NCBI GenBank assembly: GCA_050290245.1
Contig: JBNKHH010000038.1
Location: 1 to 41,297, forward strand
DNA length: 41,297 bases
Direction of reading: 5' to 3'
Source of the DNA: JBNKHH01 sp050290245
GTDB taxonomy: Bacteria > Pseudomonadota > Alphaproteobacteria > Rhodobacterales > Rhodobacteraceae
Position numbers and translations under genes: made by a program. Positions 34,047-41,297 of this stretch are shown here, in pieces; position 1 is the stretch's first letter; each line of letters starts with the position of its first letter. The notes under the pieces were generated by a model. That model had not been told where the DNA came from. It worked only from the letters and a program-made list of their open reading frames with translations, and made no database searches.

Positions 34047-34232
34047 TCAGCCCTGCCGCTCCAACCGTGTAAAACGCCGCAGTTTTTCGCCTGGCGTCCG
34101 TGTCCGCTCTTCGCGGAACATCACCTCGGATTGATGCGCAGGTTTGCCAGAGGTCTGACGATCCAACTTCGTGAATGCATCGACCCGGCCGCTTTCATGG
34201 CTGCGCGGACCATCAATGATGGACTTGGCCAT
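34047..34232 (-). CDS. Small basic protein, unknown
   Basis: A 61-residue protein, MAKSIIDGPRSHESGRVDAF...KLRRFTRLERQG, rich in Arg, Lys and Glu, without membrane segments or cysteines. Its start is supported by GAGGAGGAGG seven to sixteen bases upstream, one of the strongest Shine-Dalgarno sites in the window. It lies between queG and the DMT gene on the same strand. No family recognised. Confidence 0.65.
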   Translation of the reverse strand: MAKSIIDGPRSHESGRVDAFTKLDRQTSGKPAHQSEVMFREERTRTPGEKLRRFTRLERQG

Positions 34233-34286
34233 TTTCGCCTCCTCCTCTTTCAGTACACCAAGCTTAACATGGCGGGCCGCGATCTC

Positions 34287-35336
34287 CTAGTCGCTGCCGC
34301 CGGACAGGCGTACGACCGCCCATCGCGCCGCATCGTCCACCGCCCGGTCGTCGTCACCCACAAGTTCACGCGCGACCTCCGCCAGCCCGGACTCTCCCGA
34401 GTTGCCGATGGCGTAAAGGACGTTGCGCACCAACCGGTTGCGCCCGCTTCGCTTGATCGGCGATCCGGCGAACTCCGCCCGGAAAGCGACATCGTCCAGC
34501 CGTGCCAGACGTGCCAGTTCCGGTCCGTCCAGATCGCCCCGCGTCGCATAACGCGCGTCGCTGGCCCGAACGGCGAACTTGTTCCATGGACAGACCGCCA
34601 GACAATCATCACAGCCATAAATTCGGTTTCCCATCAGGGGCCGCAATGCCTCGTCGACCGGCCCTGCATGTTCGATCGTCAGATAGGAAATGCAGCGCCG
34701 CGCATCCAACTGATAGGGCGCCGGAAAGGCATCGGTCGGACAGATATCCAGGCATTTGCGGCACGTGCCACAATGATCCACCTCGCCCGTGTCCACCGGC
34801 AGTTCCGCCGTGGTGAAAATCGCGCCCAGGAAAAACCAGTTCCCAAGCTCCCGGCTGACCAGGTTCGTGTGCTTGCCCTGCCAGCCAAGACCCGCCGCCT
34901 GCCCCAGAGCCTTCTCCGGCACCGGCGCCGTATCGACAAAAACCTTCACTTGGCACCCGGCCTCAGCCACCAGCCAGCGTGCCACCCGCTTCAGTCGCTT
35001 CTTGACGATGTCATGGTAATCCTTGCCGCGCGCATAGACCGAGATCACGCCCCGGTCGTTGTGCTCGAGGTCCTCCAACGGATCGTGGTCGGGCGTATAG
35101 GGCTCCGCCAGCACCACCACCGACTGCGCCTCGGGCCACAGAGTCGAAGGATCGCCGCGCCACTCGGCGCGCCGCTCCATCCAGTCCATCTGCCCGTGCC
35201 GCCCCTCCTTCAGGAAGGTTGCCAGGCGCCCCGCCACCTCAGGCACTGCATCTGGACGACAGACGCGTGCCACCGCGAACCCCGCTTCGCCCGCCTCACG
35301 CAGCAGCCGGGTCTTCAGATCATCGGCGTCTATCAT
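34287..35336 (-). CDS. queG: Epoxyqueuosine reductase
   Basis: Last step of queuosine tRNA modification: reduces epoxyqueuosine with a cobalamin and two 4Fe-4S clusters. The 349-residue protein has the active-site Asp in VFVDTAPVPEKALG (D135), first cluster CGTCRKCLDICP (C189, C192, C195, C199), second GCDDCLAVCP (C242, C245, C249) and a C-terminal HEAT-like tail. Its start lies just past REP-like copy C. Confidence 0.95.
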   Translation of the reverse strand: MIDADDLKTRLLREAGEAGFAVARVCRPDAVPEVAGRLATFLKEGRHGQMDWMERRAEWRGDPSTLWPEAQSVVVLAEPYTPDHDPLEDLEHNDRGVISVYARGKDYHDIVKKRLKRVARWLVAEAGCQVKVFVDTAPVPEKALGQAAGLGWQGKHTNLVSRELGNWFFLGAIFTTAELPVDTGEVDHCGTCRKCLDICPTDAFPAPYQLDARRCISYLTIEHAGPVDEALRPLMGNRIYGCDDCLAVCPWNKFAVRASDARYATRGDLDGPELARLARLDDVAFRAEFAGSPIKRSGRNRLVRNVLYAIGNSGESGLAEVARELVGDDDRAVDDAARWAVVRLSGGSD

Positions 35337-35353
35337 CGGTCCAGAAATATCCC

Positions 35354-35389
35354 GGGGGAGCCGCTGGCGGCGGCGGGGGCAGAGCCCCC
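35354..35389 (-). repeat. REP-like double hairpin, copy C
   Basis: GGGGGC-AGA-GCCCCC (35375-35389) plus GCCGC-TG-GCGGC (35361-35372) and a leading GGGGG. It abuts the glutathione S-transferase stop and precedes queG. Minus strand GGGGGCTCTGCCCCC matches copy B. Confidence 0.65.
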
Positions 35390-36055
35390 TCAGAAATCCA
35401 GGTCGGCATAATGTGGCGGCGGTGGAAAGCCGGGAACAGCATCGGCCAGAAGGCTGCGGAAGGCAGGCCGTGATTTGATCTTCGCATACCAGTCGCGCAC
35501 CGTCGGGCTCAGGTTCCAGTCCACATCCGAGATATAATCCAGCGCCGACAGATGGGCGGCGGCTGCGAAATCGGCCAGCGACAGCTCCGGCCCTGCCAGC
35601 CAGCGCCGCTCGTCCAACAGCCAGCCGATATAGCCCAGGTGGAACTTGATCGCCCGCGAGCCGGCCTTGACGTTGGCGCTGTCGGGATAGCCTTCCTTGG
35701 TGATCTTCTTGTTGACCCGTTCGTACAACAGCTTTGACGTCACCTCGCTGTGAAACTTGTCGTCGAACCAGCCAACCAAACGACGCACCTCGTGACGCGC
35801 CTCTGGGTCGGCGGGCAACAGGCGCGGCTCGGGATAGCGCTCCTCGATGTACTCGCAGATCGCCGAACTTTCACTCAGCGTCAGACCGTCGATCTTCAGG
35901 ATAGGCACCTTGCCGGCCGGGTTACGGCGAATAAAATCCGGGTCCCGCTCCCAATAGCGTTCTTCGACCAGTTCCACTTCCAACTTCTTCTCGGCCAGAG
36001 ACAGCCGCACTTTGCGGCAGAAAGGGGAAAGCGGAACGTGGTAAAGCCGTATCAT
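35390..36055 (-). CDS. Glutathione S-transferase family protein
   Basis: A 221-residue cytosolic protein. N-terminal thioredoxin-like domain: LYHVPLSPFCRKVRLSLAEKKLEVELVEE, NPAGKVPIL with the cis-proline, and the glutathione-binding ESSAICEYIEERYP. C-terminal helical domain carries LSLADFAAAAHLSALDYISDVDW. Substrate unknown. The catalytic position is probably SPFC near residues 10-13. Confidence 0.93.
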   Translation of the reverse strand: MIRLYHVPLSPFCRKVRLSLAEKKLEVELVEERYWERDPDFIRRNPAGKVPILKIDGLTLSESSAICEYIEERYPEPRLLPADPEARHEVRRLVGWFDDKFHSEVTSKLLYERVNKKITKEGYPDSANVKAGSRAIKFHLGYIGWLLDERRWLAGPELSLADFAAAAHLSALDYISDVDWNLSPTVRDWYAKIKSRPAFRSLLADAVPGFPPPPHYADLDF

Positions 36056-36121
36056 CGAAATCTACCCTAAATCAGGCGCGCCTCGCCCTCAATGCACAAC
36101 AGCAACACGGGTTTCAAGCTG

Positions 36122-36859
36122 TCACGCCGGCCCCGCAAAACAGGCCGCCCGGCCATCCGCCTTGATAGTCGCTGCCCCGTCCATGATCGCGGCCGCCCGC
36201 CGCTGGGTGGCGCTCGACGGATTCACCGCCTGCCTGCCTTTCGGATTGGGCAGGACTGCCGCCAGCAAGGCGGCCTGACGCGCGTTCAGCTTCGCGGCAC
36301 TAACCGCGAAATGGTGCTGCGCGGCCGCTTCGATCCCGAAGACGCCCGTATCGAACTCGGCTACGTTCAGATAGATTTCGACGATCCGCCGCTTGGTCCA
36401 AAGCGCCTCGACCACCGGCGTCATCACAGCTTCCAGCGCTTTCCTCGGCCAGCTTCGCCCCTGCCAAAGCCACAGGTTCTTCACGACCTGCTGGGTCAGG
36501 GTCGAGGCGCCACGATCTCCACCTTCGGCGATGGCGGCGCGCAATTGGCGCATGTCGACGCCCCAGTGCAGGCAGAAATCCGCATCCTCGGCCGCCACGA
36601 CCGACCGCACCATGACCGGAGCGATCTGGTCTATGGAAACCCATGTGCGCTGAATGCCCCCCAGCCTAAGCCCCTCGGCCAGGACGTAGGGCGTGGTCGG
36701 CGGCGGCACGAAGCGATACAGTCCCACCAAAATCACGATCGCCATGAACAACGACAGAACCGCCCGTCCCGCCCAGGCAACAGGACGAACCCGGCGCTTG
36801 GCTGCTGCGGGGGCCGTTTTCTTCCTGCTCGCGGTCTTCTTCGTGGTCTTCTTTGCCAT
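36122..36859 (-). CDS. mtgA: Monofunctional peptidoglycan transglycosylase
   Basis: Polymerises lipid II glycan strands at the outer face of the inner membrane. The 245-residue GT51 protein has a Lys-rich N-tail (KKTTKKTASRKKTAPAAAKRR), a membrane helix (AVLSLFMAIVILVGLYRFV), the catalytic AAEDADFCLHWGVD, GASTLTQQVVKNLWL and RRIVEIYLNVAEF. There is no transpeptidase domain. ATG 36859 is used; an upstream frame overlaps DUF2062 and looks non-coding. Confidence 0.94.
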   Translation of the reverse strand: MAKKTTKKTASRKKTAPAAAKRRVRPVAWAGRAVLSLFMAIVILVGLYRFVPPPTTPYVLAEGLRLGGIQRTWVSIDQIAPVMVRSVVAAEDADFCLHWGVDMRQLRAAIAEGGDRGASTLTQQVVKNLWLWQGRSWPRKALEAVMTPVVEALWTKRRIVEIYLNVAEFDTGVFGIEAAAQHHFAVSAAKLNARQAALLAAVLPNPKGRQAVNPSSATQRRAAAIMDGAATIKADGRAACFAGPA

Positions 36860-36896
36860 GCCATGACGTCGCACGACAGCCTTCTCAGGGCAAGAT

Positions 36897-37571
36897 CTAC
36901 TCCGCTGCCTGCCGTTTGGATGTGGGTGGCTCGGCCATCTCCATCCGGCGCGAAATGACCTTTTCGCGCTTCTTGGCAAACCGTTTCTTCAATCGTGCCA
37001 CGCGGGCCTTCTGATAGGCGGCGATCAGTGGGTTCGAAAGGATATATGCTGCAGTACCCGCCATGATTCCAGGCAGGATGCAGCCAACCATATAGGGTTG
37101 GAACACCCGGTGCCAGAACATGGCCAGCCCCTCCCAATGGGTCGGCCTGTCGGTGAACATCGCCAGGAAATTCCACCACAAGTCCAACGAGGCCTGGGAA
37201 AAGGAACTCAGCACCAACGGCAAGGGCAGTCCGGGATGCCCCAGCATCCACGAACCCAATTCCATCGACACAGCCGCTATAAGCGGAAAGGTCAGCGGAT
37301 TACCGACAAAGGTCGCCAGCAGAGCGGCCAGAACGTTTCCGCGCAATATCAGCGCCAGCAGCGAAGCGATCAGGAAATGCAGCCCGAAGAATGGCGTAAA
37401 CGAAGCGAACACCCCGGCAGCGATACCCCGGCTGATCTTGTGCGCAGGGTCAGGCAAGCGTCGCAGGCGATGGACCACATAGCGCAAGGCCCGTCGCCAG
37501 CCGCCCTTGGGATAAAGGCTTTCGCGTGCGATCTCGACATAGCTTCGTGGCTTGCGCCGCTTGAAGACCAA
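36897..37571 (-). CDS. DUF2062 membrane protein
   Basis: A 224-residue protein from TTG 37571, whose Shine-Dalgarno GAAGGGAAG starts right after the rsh stop. It opens with VFKRRKPRSYVEIARESLYPKGGW, has the DUF2062 core ISRGIAAGVFASFTPFFGLHFLIASLLALILRGN and VGNPLTFPLIAA, a second membrane region near the end and a basic tail. Function unknown. A longer frame to 37652 overlaps rsh and is less likely. Confidence 0.88.
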   Translation of the reverse strand: MVFKRRKPRSYVEIARESLYPKGGWRRALRYVVHRLRRLPDPAHKISRGIAAGVFASFTPFFGLHFLIASLLALILRGNVLAALLATFVGNPLTFPLIAAVSMELGSWMLGHPGLPLPLVLSSFSQASLDLWWNFLAMFTDRPTHWEGLAMFWHRVFQPYMVGCILPGIMAGTAAYILSNPLIAAYQKARVARLKKRFAKKREKVISRRMEMAEPPTSKRQAAE

Positions 37572-37584
37572 GTTTTGCTTCCCT

Positions 37585-39705
37585 TCAGGGCTTGCGCTCC
37601 AGATCACGGTGCCTTCCGATCGAGGCGACATCGCTGTCGGCCTCAAGCGCAAGCATCACCGCATGCAGATGCTCAATATCTCTCAGTTCTACGTCAACAA
37701 TAAGACGGTAAAAGTCCGGTTTCCTGTCGATGAAGACCAAATCCGAGATATTGGCCCCCTGCTCGCCGATCAATGTGCAAATTCGACCCAGGACGCCACT
37801 GTCATTCGCAATGGTCATGTCCAGGCTGACACTGTGCACAGGCGGATGCCGGCCTTCCTGCCAGTGCAGGTCGACCCAACGGTTCGATTGGTTTTCAACT
37901 TCGGCAAGTGCTTCGCAGTCGATGGCATGAATCATCACACCCTTGCCCTTGTAGCTGATCCCAACGATCCGTTCGCCAGGGACCGGCTGACAACAAGAGG
38001 CACGGCGGAACGTCTGGCTCGGGCGCAGCCCGACAACGGCGCGCGCGGCGTCGATCTCATCGTCGCGCTTGAGGGCCACACCTGGATACAAGACCTCGGT
38101 CACATCGCGCGCGGCAATTTCTGCCGAGCCGATCCGCGCCAAGAGCTCGCGGCTGTCTTCCAGTCCCATTTGCCGCGCCACGGTCTTCATGGCCTTTTCG
38201 GTTACGCGTTTTCCGACGTGCTCAAAGGCAACCCGAGCCAACTCGCGGCCCAGCTTGATGAACCGCTCGCGATCTTCTTCGCGCAGAGACCGTCGAATCG
38301 CCGCCTTGGCGCGCCCGGTGGCGACAATATCGATCCATGTGGCCTGGGGCTTTTGTCCTTCGGCGGTCATGATATCCACCGACTGCCCGTTCCGCAGCCG
38401 TGTCCATAAGGGCACGCGGATACCGTCGACTTTCGCTCCGACACAGCTGTCGCCGATCCGCGTATGAATGGCATAAGCGAAGTCCAGGGGCGTCGCGCCG
38501 CGCGGAAGCTTGACCACATCCCCCTTTGGCGTGAAGCAGAACACTTGGTCGGCGTACATCTCCATCTTAACGTGTTCGAGGAACTCGTCGTGGTCCTCTG
38601 CGCTGTCGAACCGTTCGGACATGCTGGTGATCCACTTGGCGGGATCGACAGCGAAGGGGTTCGCCGCCGGCACACCGTCGCGATAGGACCAATGCGCGGC
38701 CACGCCGGACTCGGCGACCTCGTGCATTTCGCGCGTACGGATCTGAATCTCGACCCGCTTGCCATCCCGGCCCGACACTGTTGTGTGGATCGAGCGGTAC
38801 CCGTTCGACTTGGGCTGACTGATATAGTCCTTGAACCGCCCCGGCACTGCGCGCCAGCGCCGATGCACCACACCCAGGGCGCCGTAACAATCAGCGTCCG
38901 ATTCGACGATGATGCGAAACCCGTAGATGTCGGACAAGCGCGAGAACCCGATCTTTTTTTCCTCCATCTTGCGCCATATGGAATGAGGTTTCTTCGCTCG
39001 TCCAAAAACGGAGGCCTTGATGTCTGCGGCCTCAAGCTCGGACTCGATATCATCAGTGATCTTCTGAATGACATCGCCGGTCTCGCTCTGAAGCGTGATG
39101 AACCGCCGGATGATCGAGTTCCTTGCCTCGGGGTTCAGAACCCTGAATGCCAGGTCCTCCAGCTCTTCGCGCATCCACTGCATACCCATGCGACCGGCCA
39201 GCGGCGCGTAGATATCCATCGTCTCACGCGCCTTCTGCTGCTGTTTATCGGGACGCATGGCACGGATGGTGCGCATGTTGTGCAAACGGTCAGCGAGCTT
39301 GACCAGGATCACCCGCAAGTCCTTGGACATGGCCATGAACAGTTTGCGGAAATTCTCTGCCTGCTTGGTCTCGGTCGAGGACAGCTGCAGATTGGTCAGC
39401 TTGGTCACACCGTCGACCAGCTCTGCTACTTCCGTGCCAAACTCGCGTTCGACCTCGGCATAGGTCGACCGGGTGTCTTCGATCGTGTCATGCAAAAGGG
39501 CGGTGACGATGGTCGCATCATCCAGCTGCTGCTCGGTCAGGATGGCGGCAACCGCGACGGGATGCGTGAAATAGGGCTCGCCCGAATGGCGGAACTGCCC
39601 GTCGTGCATTTTTTGCCCGTACGCGAAGGCACGGGCAATCAGGTCGGCATTTGCTTTCGGGTTATAGTTCTGGACCAGAGCGATCAGGTCGTCGGCGTCG
39701 ATCAT
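37585..39705 (-). CDS. rsh: Bifunctional (p)ppGpp synthetase/hydrolase (Rsh)
   Basis: Controls the stringent response by making and degrading (p)ppGpp. The 706-residue protein has an HD hydrolase domain with THPVAVAAIL and HDTIEDT (H72, D73) intact, a synthetase domain with SDIYGFRIIVESDADCYGALGVVH, a TGS domain (DQVFCFTPKGDVVKLPRGATPLDFAYAIHT) and a C-terminal ACT domain. The HD residues indicate both activities. It follows rpoZ by 26 bases. Confidence 0.96.
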   Translation of the reverse strand: MIDADDLIALVQNYNPKANADLIARAFAYGQKMHDGQFRHSGEPYFTHPVAVAAILTEQQLDDATIVTALLHDTIEDTRSTYAEVEREFGTEVAELVDGVTKLTNLQLSSTETKQAENFRKLFMAMSKDLRVILVKLADRLHNMRTIRAMRPDKQQQKARETMDIYAPLAGRMGMQWMREELEDLAFRVLNPEARNSIIRRFITLQSETGDVIQKITDDIESELEAADIKASVFGRAKKPHSIWRKMEEKKIGFSRLSDIYGFRIIVESDADCYGALGVVHRRWRAVPGRFKDYISQPKSNGYRSIHTTVSGRDGKRVEIQIRTREMHEVAESGVAAHWSYRDGVPAANPFAVDPAKWITSMSERFDSAEDHDEFLEHVKMEMYADQVFCFTPKGDVVKLPRGATPLDFAYAIHTRIGDSCVGAKVDGIRVPLWTRLRNGQSVDIMTAEGQKPQATWIDIVATGRAKAAIRRSLREEDRERFIKLGRELARVAFEHVGKRVTEKAMKTVARQMGLEDSRELLARIGSAEIAARDVTEVLYPGVALKRDDEIDAARAVVGLRPSQTFRRASCCQPVPGERIVGISYKGKGVMIHAIDCEALAEVENQSNRWVDLHWQEGRHPPVHSVSLDMTIANDSGVLGRICTLIGEQGANISDLVFIDRKPDFYRLIVDVELRDIEHLHAVMLALEADSDVASIGRHRDLERKP

Positions 39706-39731
39706 CCAGACCCCACCCCCTGGGGGAAACC

Positions 39732-40085
39732 TTAAGGCTGACCCTGGGCTTCCATCAGCGCGCGCAAAAGCTTTTCTTCGCTCAGGTCGTCTTCGGCGGG
39801 CTTGTCACTTTCGGCACCCATGAGAAGAGCCATCGCGTCTTCTTCCGGCTCGTCGACCTCAATCTGTGTCTGGTTCGACTCGATCATCCGCTCGCGCAGT
39901 TCTTCGGCCGACTGGGTCTCATCGGCGATCTCGCGCAGCGAGACGACGGGGTTCTTGTCGTTGTCGCGATCGACGGTTAGCGGCGCACCGGTCGAAATCT
40001 CGCGCGCCCGATGGGCAGCAAGCATTACCAGTTCGAACCGGTTCGGGACTTTGTCAACGCAATCTTCAACCGTCACGCGGGCCAT
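39732..40085 (-). CDS. rpoZ: RNA polymerase omega subunit
   Basis: A 117-residue protein with MARVTVEDCVDKVPNRFELVMLAAHRAREI and an acidic C-terminus. It assists polymerase assembly and forms part of the (p)ppGpp site, so its position beside rsh is meaningful. A GGAG precedes the ATG. Confidence 0.97.
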   Translation of the reverse strand: MARVTVEDCVDKVPNRFELVMLAAHRAREISTGAPLTVDRDNDKNPVVSLREIADETQSAEELRERMIESNQTQIEVDEPEEDAMALLMGAESDKPAEDDLSEEKLLRALMEAQGQP

Positions 40086-40386
40086 ACGAGGTCTCCGTCT
40101 GAAATGGGATCAGAGCGGTTAGGTATTGCCTTGCAACCTGAAACACAAGGGCAAATCGCCGCTTTCCCGGCGTTCTGCACCCGGAAAGCCAACTTTCGGC
40201 CCTTCACCGCCGATTTCGGCAGATGACGTCGCGTCCATGTCGCAAAAGATCGACCTTTGGCACAGAATACTACTCATAAGGATAGTTGCACGTGTCACAG
40301 AATAATTCATATTTGAAGGACGGTCATTCGGAGATTTTTGCTCTGTTCGCGGGATTGTGACCGGTTACAATTAGGAAGGGCATGTA
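40086..40386. other. Divergent intergenic region, rpoZ and NYN gene
   Basis: About 300 bases with no convincing gene. On the minus strand TTGTGT and TACCTA, 17 bases apart (about 40157-40129), could be the rpoZ promoter. On the plus strand TACAAT (40366-40371) resembles a -10 but is only 15 bases before the NYN start and has no good -35. AGGAAGGG (40373-40380) is the NYN Shine-Dalgarno. Confidence 0.4.
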
Positions 40387-40947
40387 ATGTTCTATAAGGA
40401 CGAACGGCTTGCGCTGTTCATCGACGGCTCGAATTTGTACGCGGCCGCCAAATCGCTTGGCTTCGACATCGACTATCGCCTGCTTCGGCAAGAGTTCATG
40501 CGCCGCGGCAAACTGATCCGTGCCTTTTATTACACCGCCCTTCTGGAAAACGACGAATACTCGCCCATCCGCCCCCTCGTGGACTGGCTGCACTACAACG
40601 GCTTTTCGATGGTGACCAAGCCCGCCAAGGAGTTCACCGATTCCCAGGGGCGCCGCAAAGTCAAAGGCAACATGGACATCGAGCTTGCCGTTGACGCGAT
40701 GGAACTCGCACCCCACGTCGACCATATCGTCCTGTTTTCGGGGGACGGCGACTTCCGTCCGCTGATCGAAAGCCTTCAGCGTCAGGGTGTCCGCGTTTCG
40801 GTCGTTTCGACCATCCGGTCCCAGCCGCCGATGATCGCCGACGAACTTCGCCGCCAAGCCGACAACTTTATCGAACTTGACGAACTCAAGGAAGCGGTCG
40901 GTCGTCCGCCGCGCGAACCGCGCGACGATGGAGGCTACGACGACTAA
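40387..40947 (+). CDS. NYN domain (LabA/DUF88-like) protein
   Basis: A 186-residue PIN-like protein. LFIDGSNLYAAAKSLGFDIDY carries the first Asp (D13), KGNMDIELAVDAMELA the second, and VLFSGDGDFRPLIESLQRQGVRV the third, the usual acidic triad of a metal-dependent RNase fold. The C-terminal tail is charged (VGRPPREPRDDGGYDD). RNase activity is inferred from the fold. It is divergent from rpoZ. Confidence 0.92.
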   Translation: MFYKDERLALFIDGSNLYAAAKSLGFDIDYRLLRQEFMRRGKLIRAFYYTALLENDEYSPIRPLVDWLHYNGFSMVTKPAKEFTDSQGRRKVKGNMDIELAVDAMELAPHVDHIVLFSGDGDFRPLIESLQRQGVRVSVVSTIRSQPPMIADELRRQADNFIELDELKEAVGRPPREPRDDGGYDD

Positions 40948-41297
40948 TTCACTGCCGCATCCATCTGGTCATGCCGCTCAATGATGGGCGCGGGCCAGGT
41001 GCTTTTGATATAGGCCAAAACGGCTCGTATCTCGTCGTCGCTCAGCGTCCCGGCATATCCGGCCATCCGTGACTTGTACCCATTGCCCACAAGGGCCTCT
41101 GTTCCATGCTTGGTAATGTCAAACAACTGGGCCGTCGGATGATGCCAGGTGTGCCCGGTCTGGTCATGGGGCGGCGCAGGCAAATATCCATCCGCATCCC
41201 GGCTCTGCCAATCCGGCTGACCTGCCAGGTCGGCACCGTGGCAGGACGCGCAAAACTCGCCATAGATCGCCTTACCCTGGGCAACCACCTCGGCATC
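40944..41297 (-). CDS. c-type cytochrome, N-terminally cut by the window edge
   Basis: The 3' part of a minus-strand gene running off the right end. It shows GKAIYGEFCASCHGADLAGQPDW, with the CASCH heme site, and the likely axial Met in SRMAGYAGTLSDDEIRAVLAYIKSTW. The upstream part, probably with a signal peptide, is missing. The stop lies four bases inside the NYN gene end, so the genes converge. Confidence 0.88.
   Translation of the reverse strand, partial: DAEVVAQGKAIYGEFCASCHGADLAGQPDWQSRDADGYLPAPPHDQTGHTWHHPTAQLFDITKHGTEALVGNGYKSRMAGYAGTLSDDEIRAVLAYIKSTWPAPIIERHDQMDAAVN

Noticed and set aside
33954..35411. 485-codon plus-strand ORF
   Set aside because: Antisense to queG and the small basic protein; no family features.
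1..41297. CRISPR, prophage, insertion sequence, tRNA or rRNA
   Set aside because: No regular spaced repeats, transposase or integrase domains, or cloverleaf/rRNA sequence were seen.

Overview
The window is ordinary, GC-rich chromosomal sequence from an alphaproteobacterium, most likely a member of the Rhodobacterales (Roseobacter/Rhodobacter group). Supporting signs are the alphaproteobacterial forms of SerC and the Rsh protein, a petP-petR pair, DUF4170 next to a KdtA-like glycosyltransferase and LpxK, the rpoZ-rsh-DUF2062 cluster, and the exonuclease VII small subunit/IspA/Dxs operon beside a histone-deacetylase-like gene. I see no rRNA, tRNA, CRISPR array, transposase, integrase or prophage gene, and no clear foreign island.

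Layout. 1-1980: end of a DUF721/DciA-like gene, a DsbA-family thiol oxidoreductase and a family III CoA-transferase. 2052-5364 (minus): LpxK, a Kdo-transferase-like protein, DUF4170 and a separate metallophosphatase, mostly outer-membrane lipid A/Kdo assembly. 5488-9414: all three serine biosynthesis genes, with serC and serA on the minus strand (each followed by a hairpin terminator) and serB divergent; serC has a structured 5' leader. 9469-10611: ArsR regulator, SRPBCC protein and YCII-like protein. 10615-13951 (minus): thiBPQ thiamine transporter under a TPP riboswitch with a visible Shine-Dalgarno-sequestering hairpin. 14028-16122: TetR regulator divergent from a 51-codon ORF, a DUF1348 protein and a flavin-binding pyridoxamine-oxidase-like protein, with three copies of a candidate operator. 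16175-16336: small secreted peptide. 16463-21348: chorismate synthase, a Cys-rich unknown protein, MFS and DMT transporters, and a CcdA/thioredoxin pair.

21405-25115 (minus): HU protein, then AMP nucleosidase and adenine deaminase, which together turn AMP into ribose-5-phosphate, hypoxanthine and ammonia. 25365-26213: SDR-family protein. 26214-30183 (minus): deacetylase-like hydrolase, XseB, IspA and Dxs, in an overlapping operon. 30307-31511 (minus): petR and petP, sharing a divergent promoter region with ilvE; a 19-bp palindrome sits exactly between the predicted -35 and -10 of petPR. 32552-36055 (minus): DUF1294, a DMT transporter, a small basic protein, QueG and a glutathione S-transferase. 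36122-40085 (minus): rpoZ, rsh, DUF2062 and mtgA. 40387-40947: NYN/LabA-type protein. The right edge cuts a c-type cytochrome gene.

No wholly new multi-gene system is evident. The parts most worth a second look are regulatory: the TPP riboswitch with an extra 11-bp complementary segment, the serC leader, the petPR/ilvE palindrome, the TetR triple-operator region with its small ORF and 13-bp inverted repeat, an isolated plus-strand terminator near hup, a Kdo transferase lacking a normal start codon, and three REP-like hairpins at gene 3' ends.
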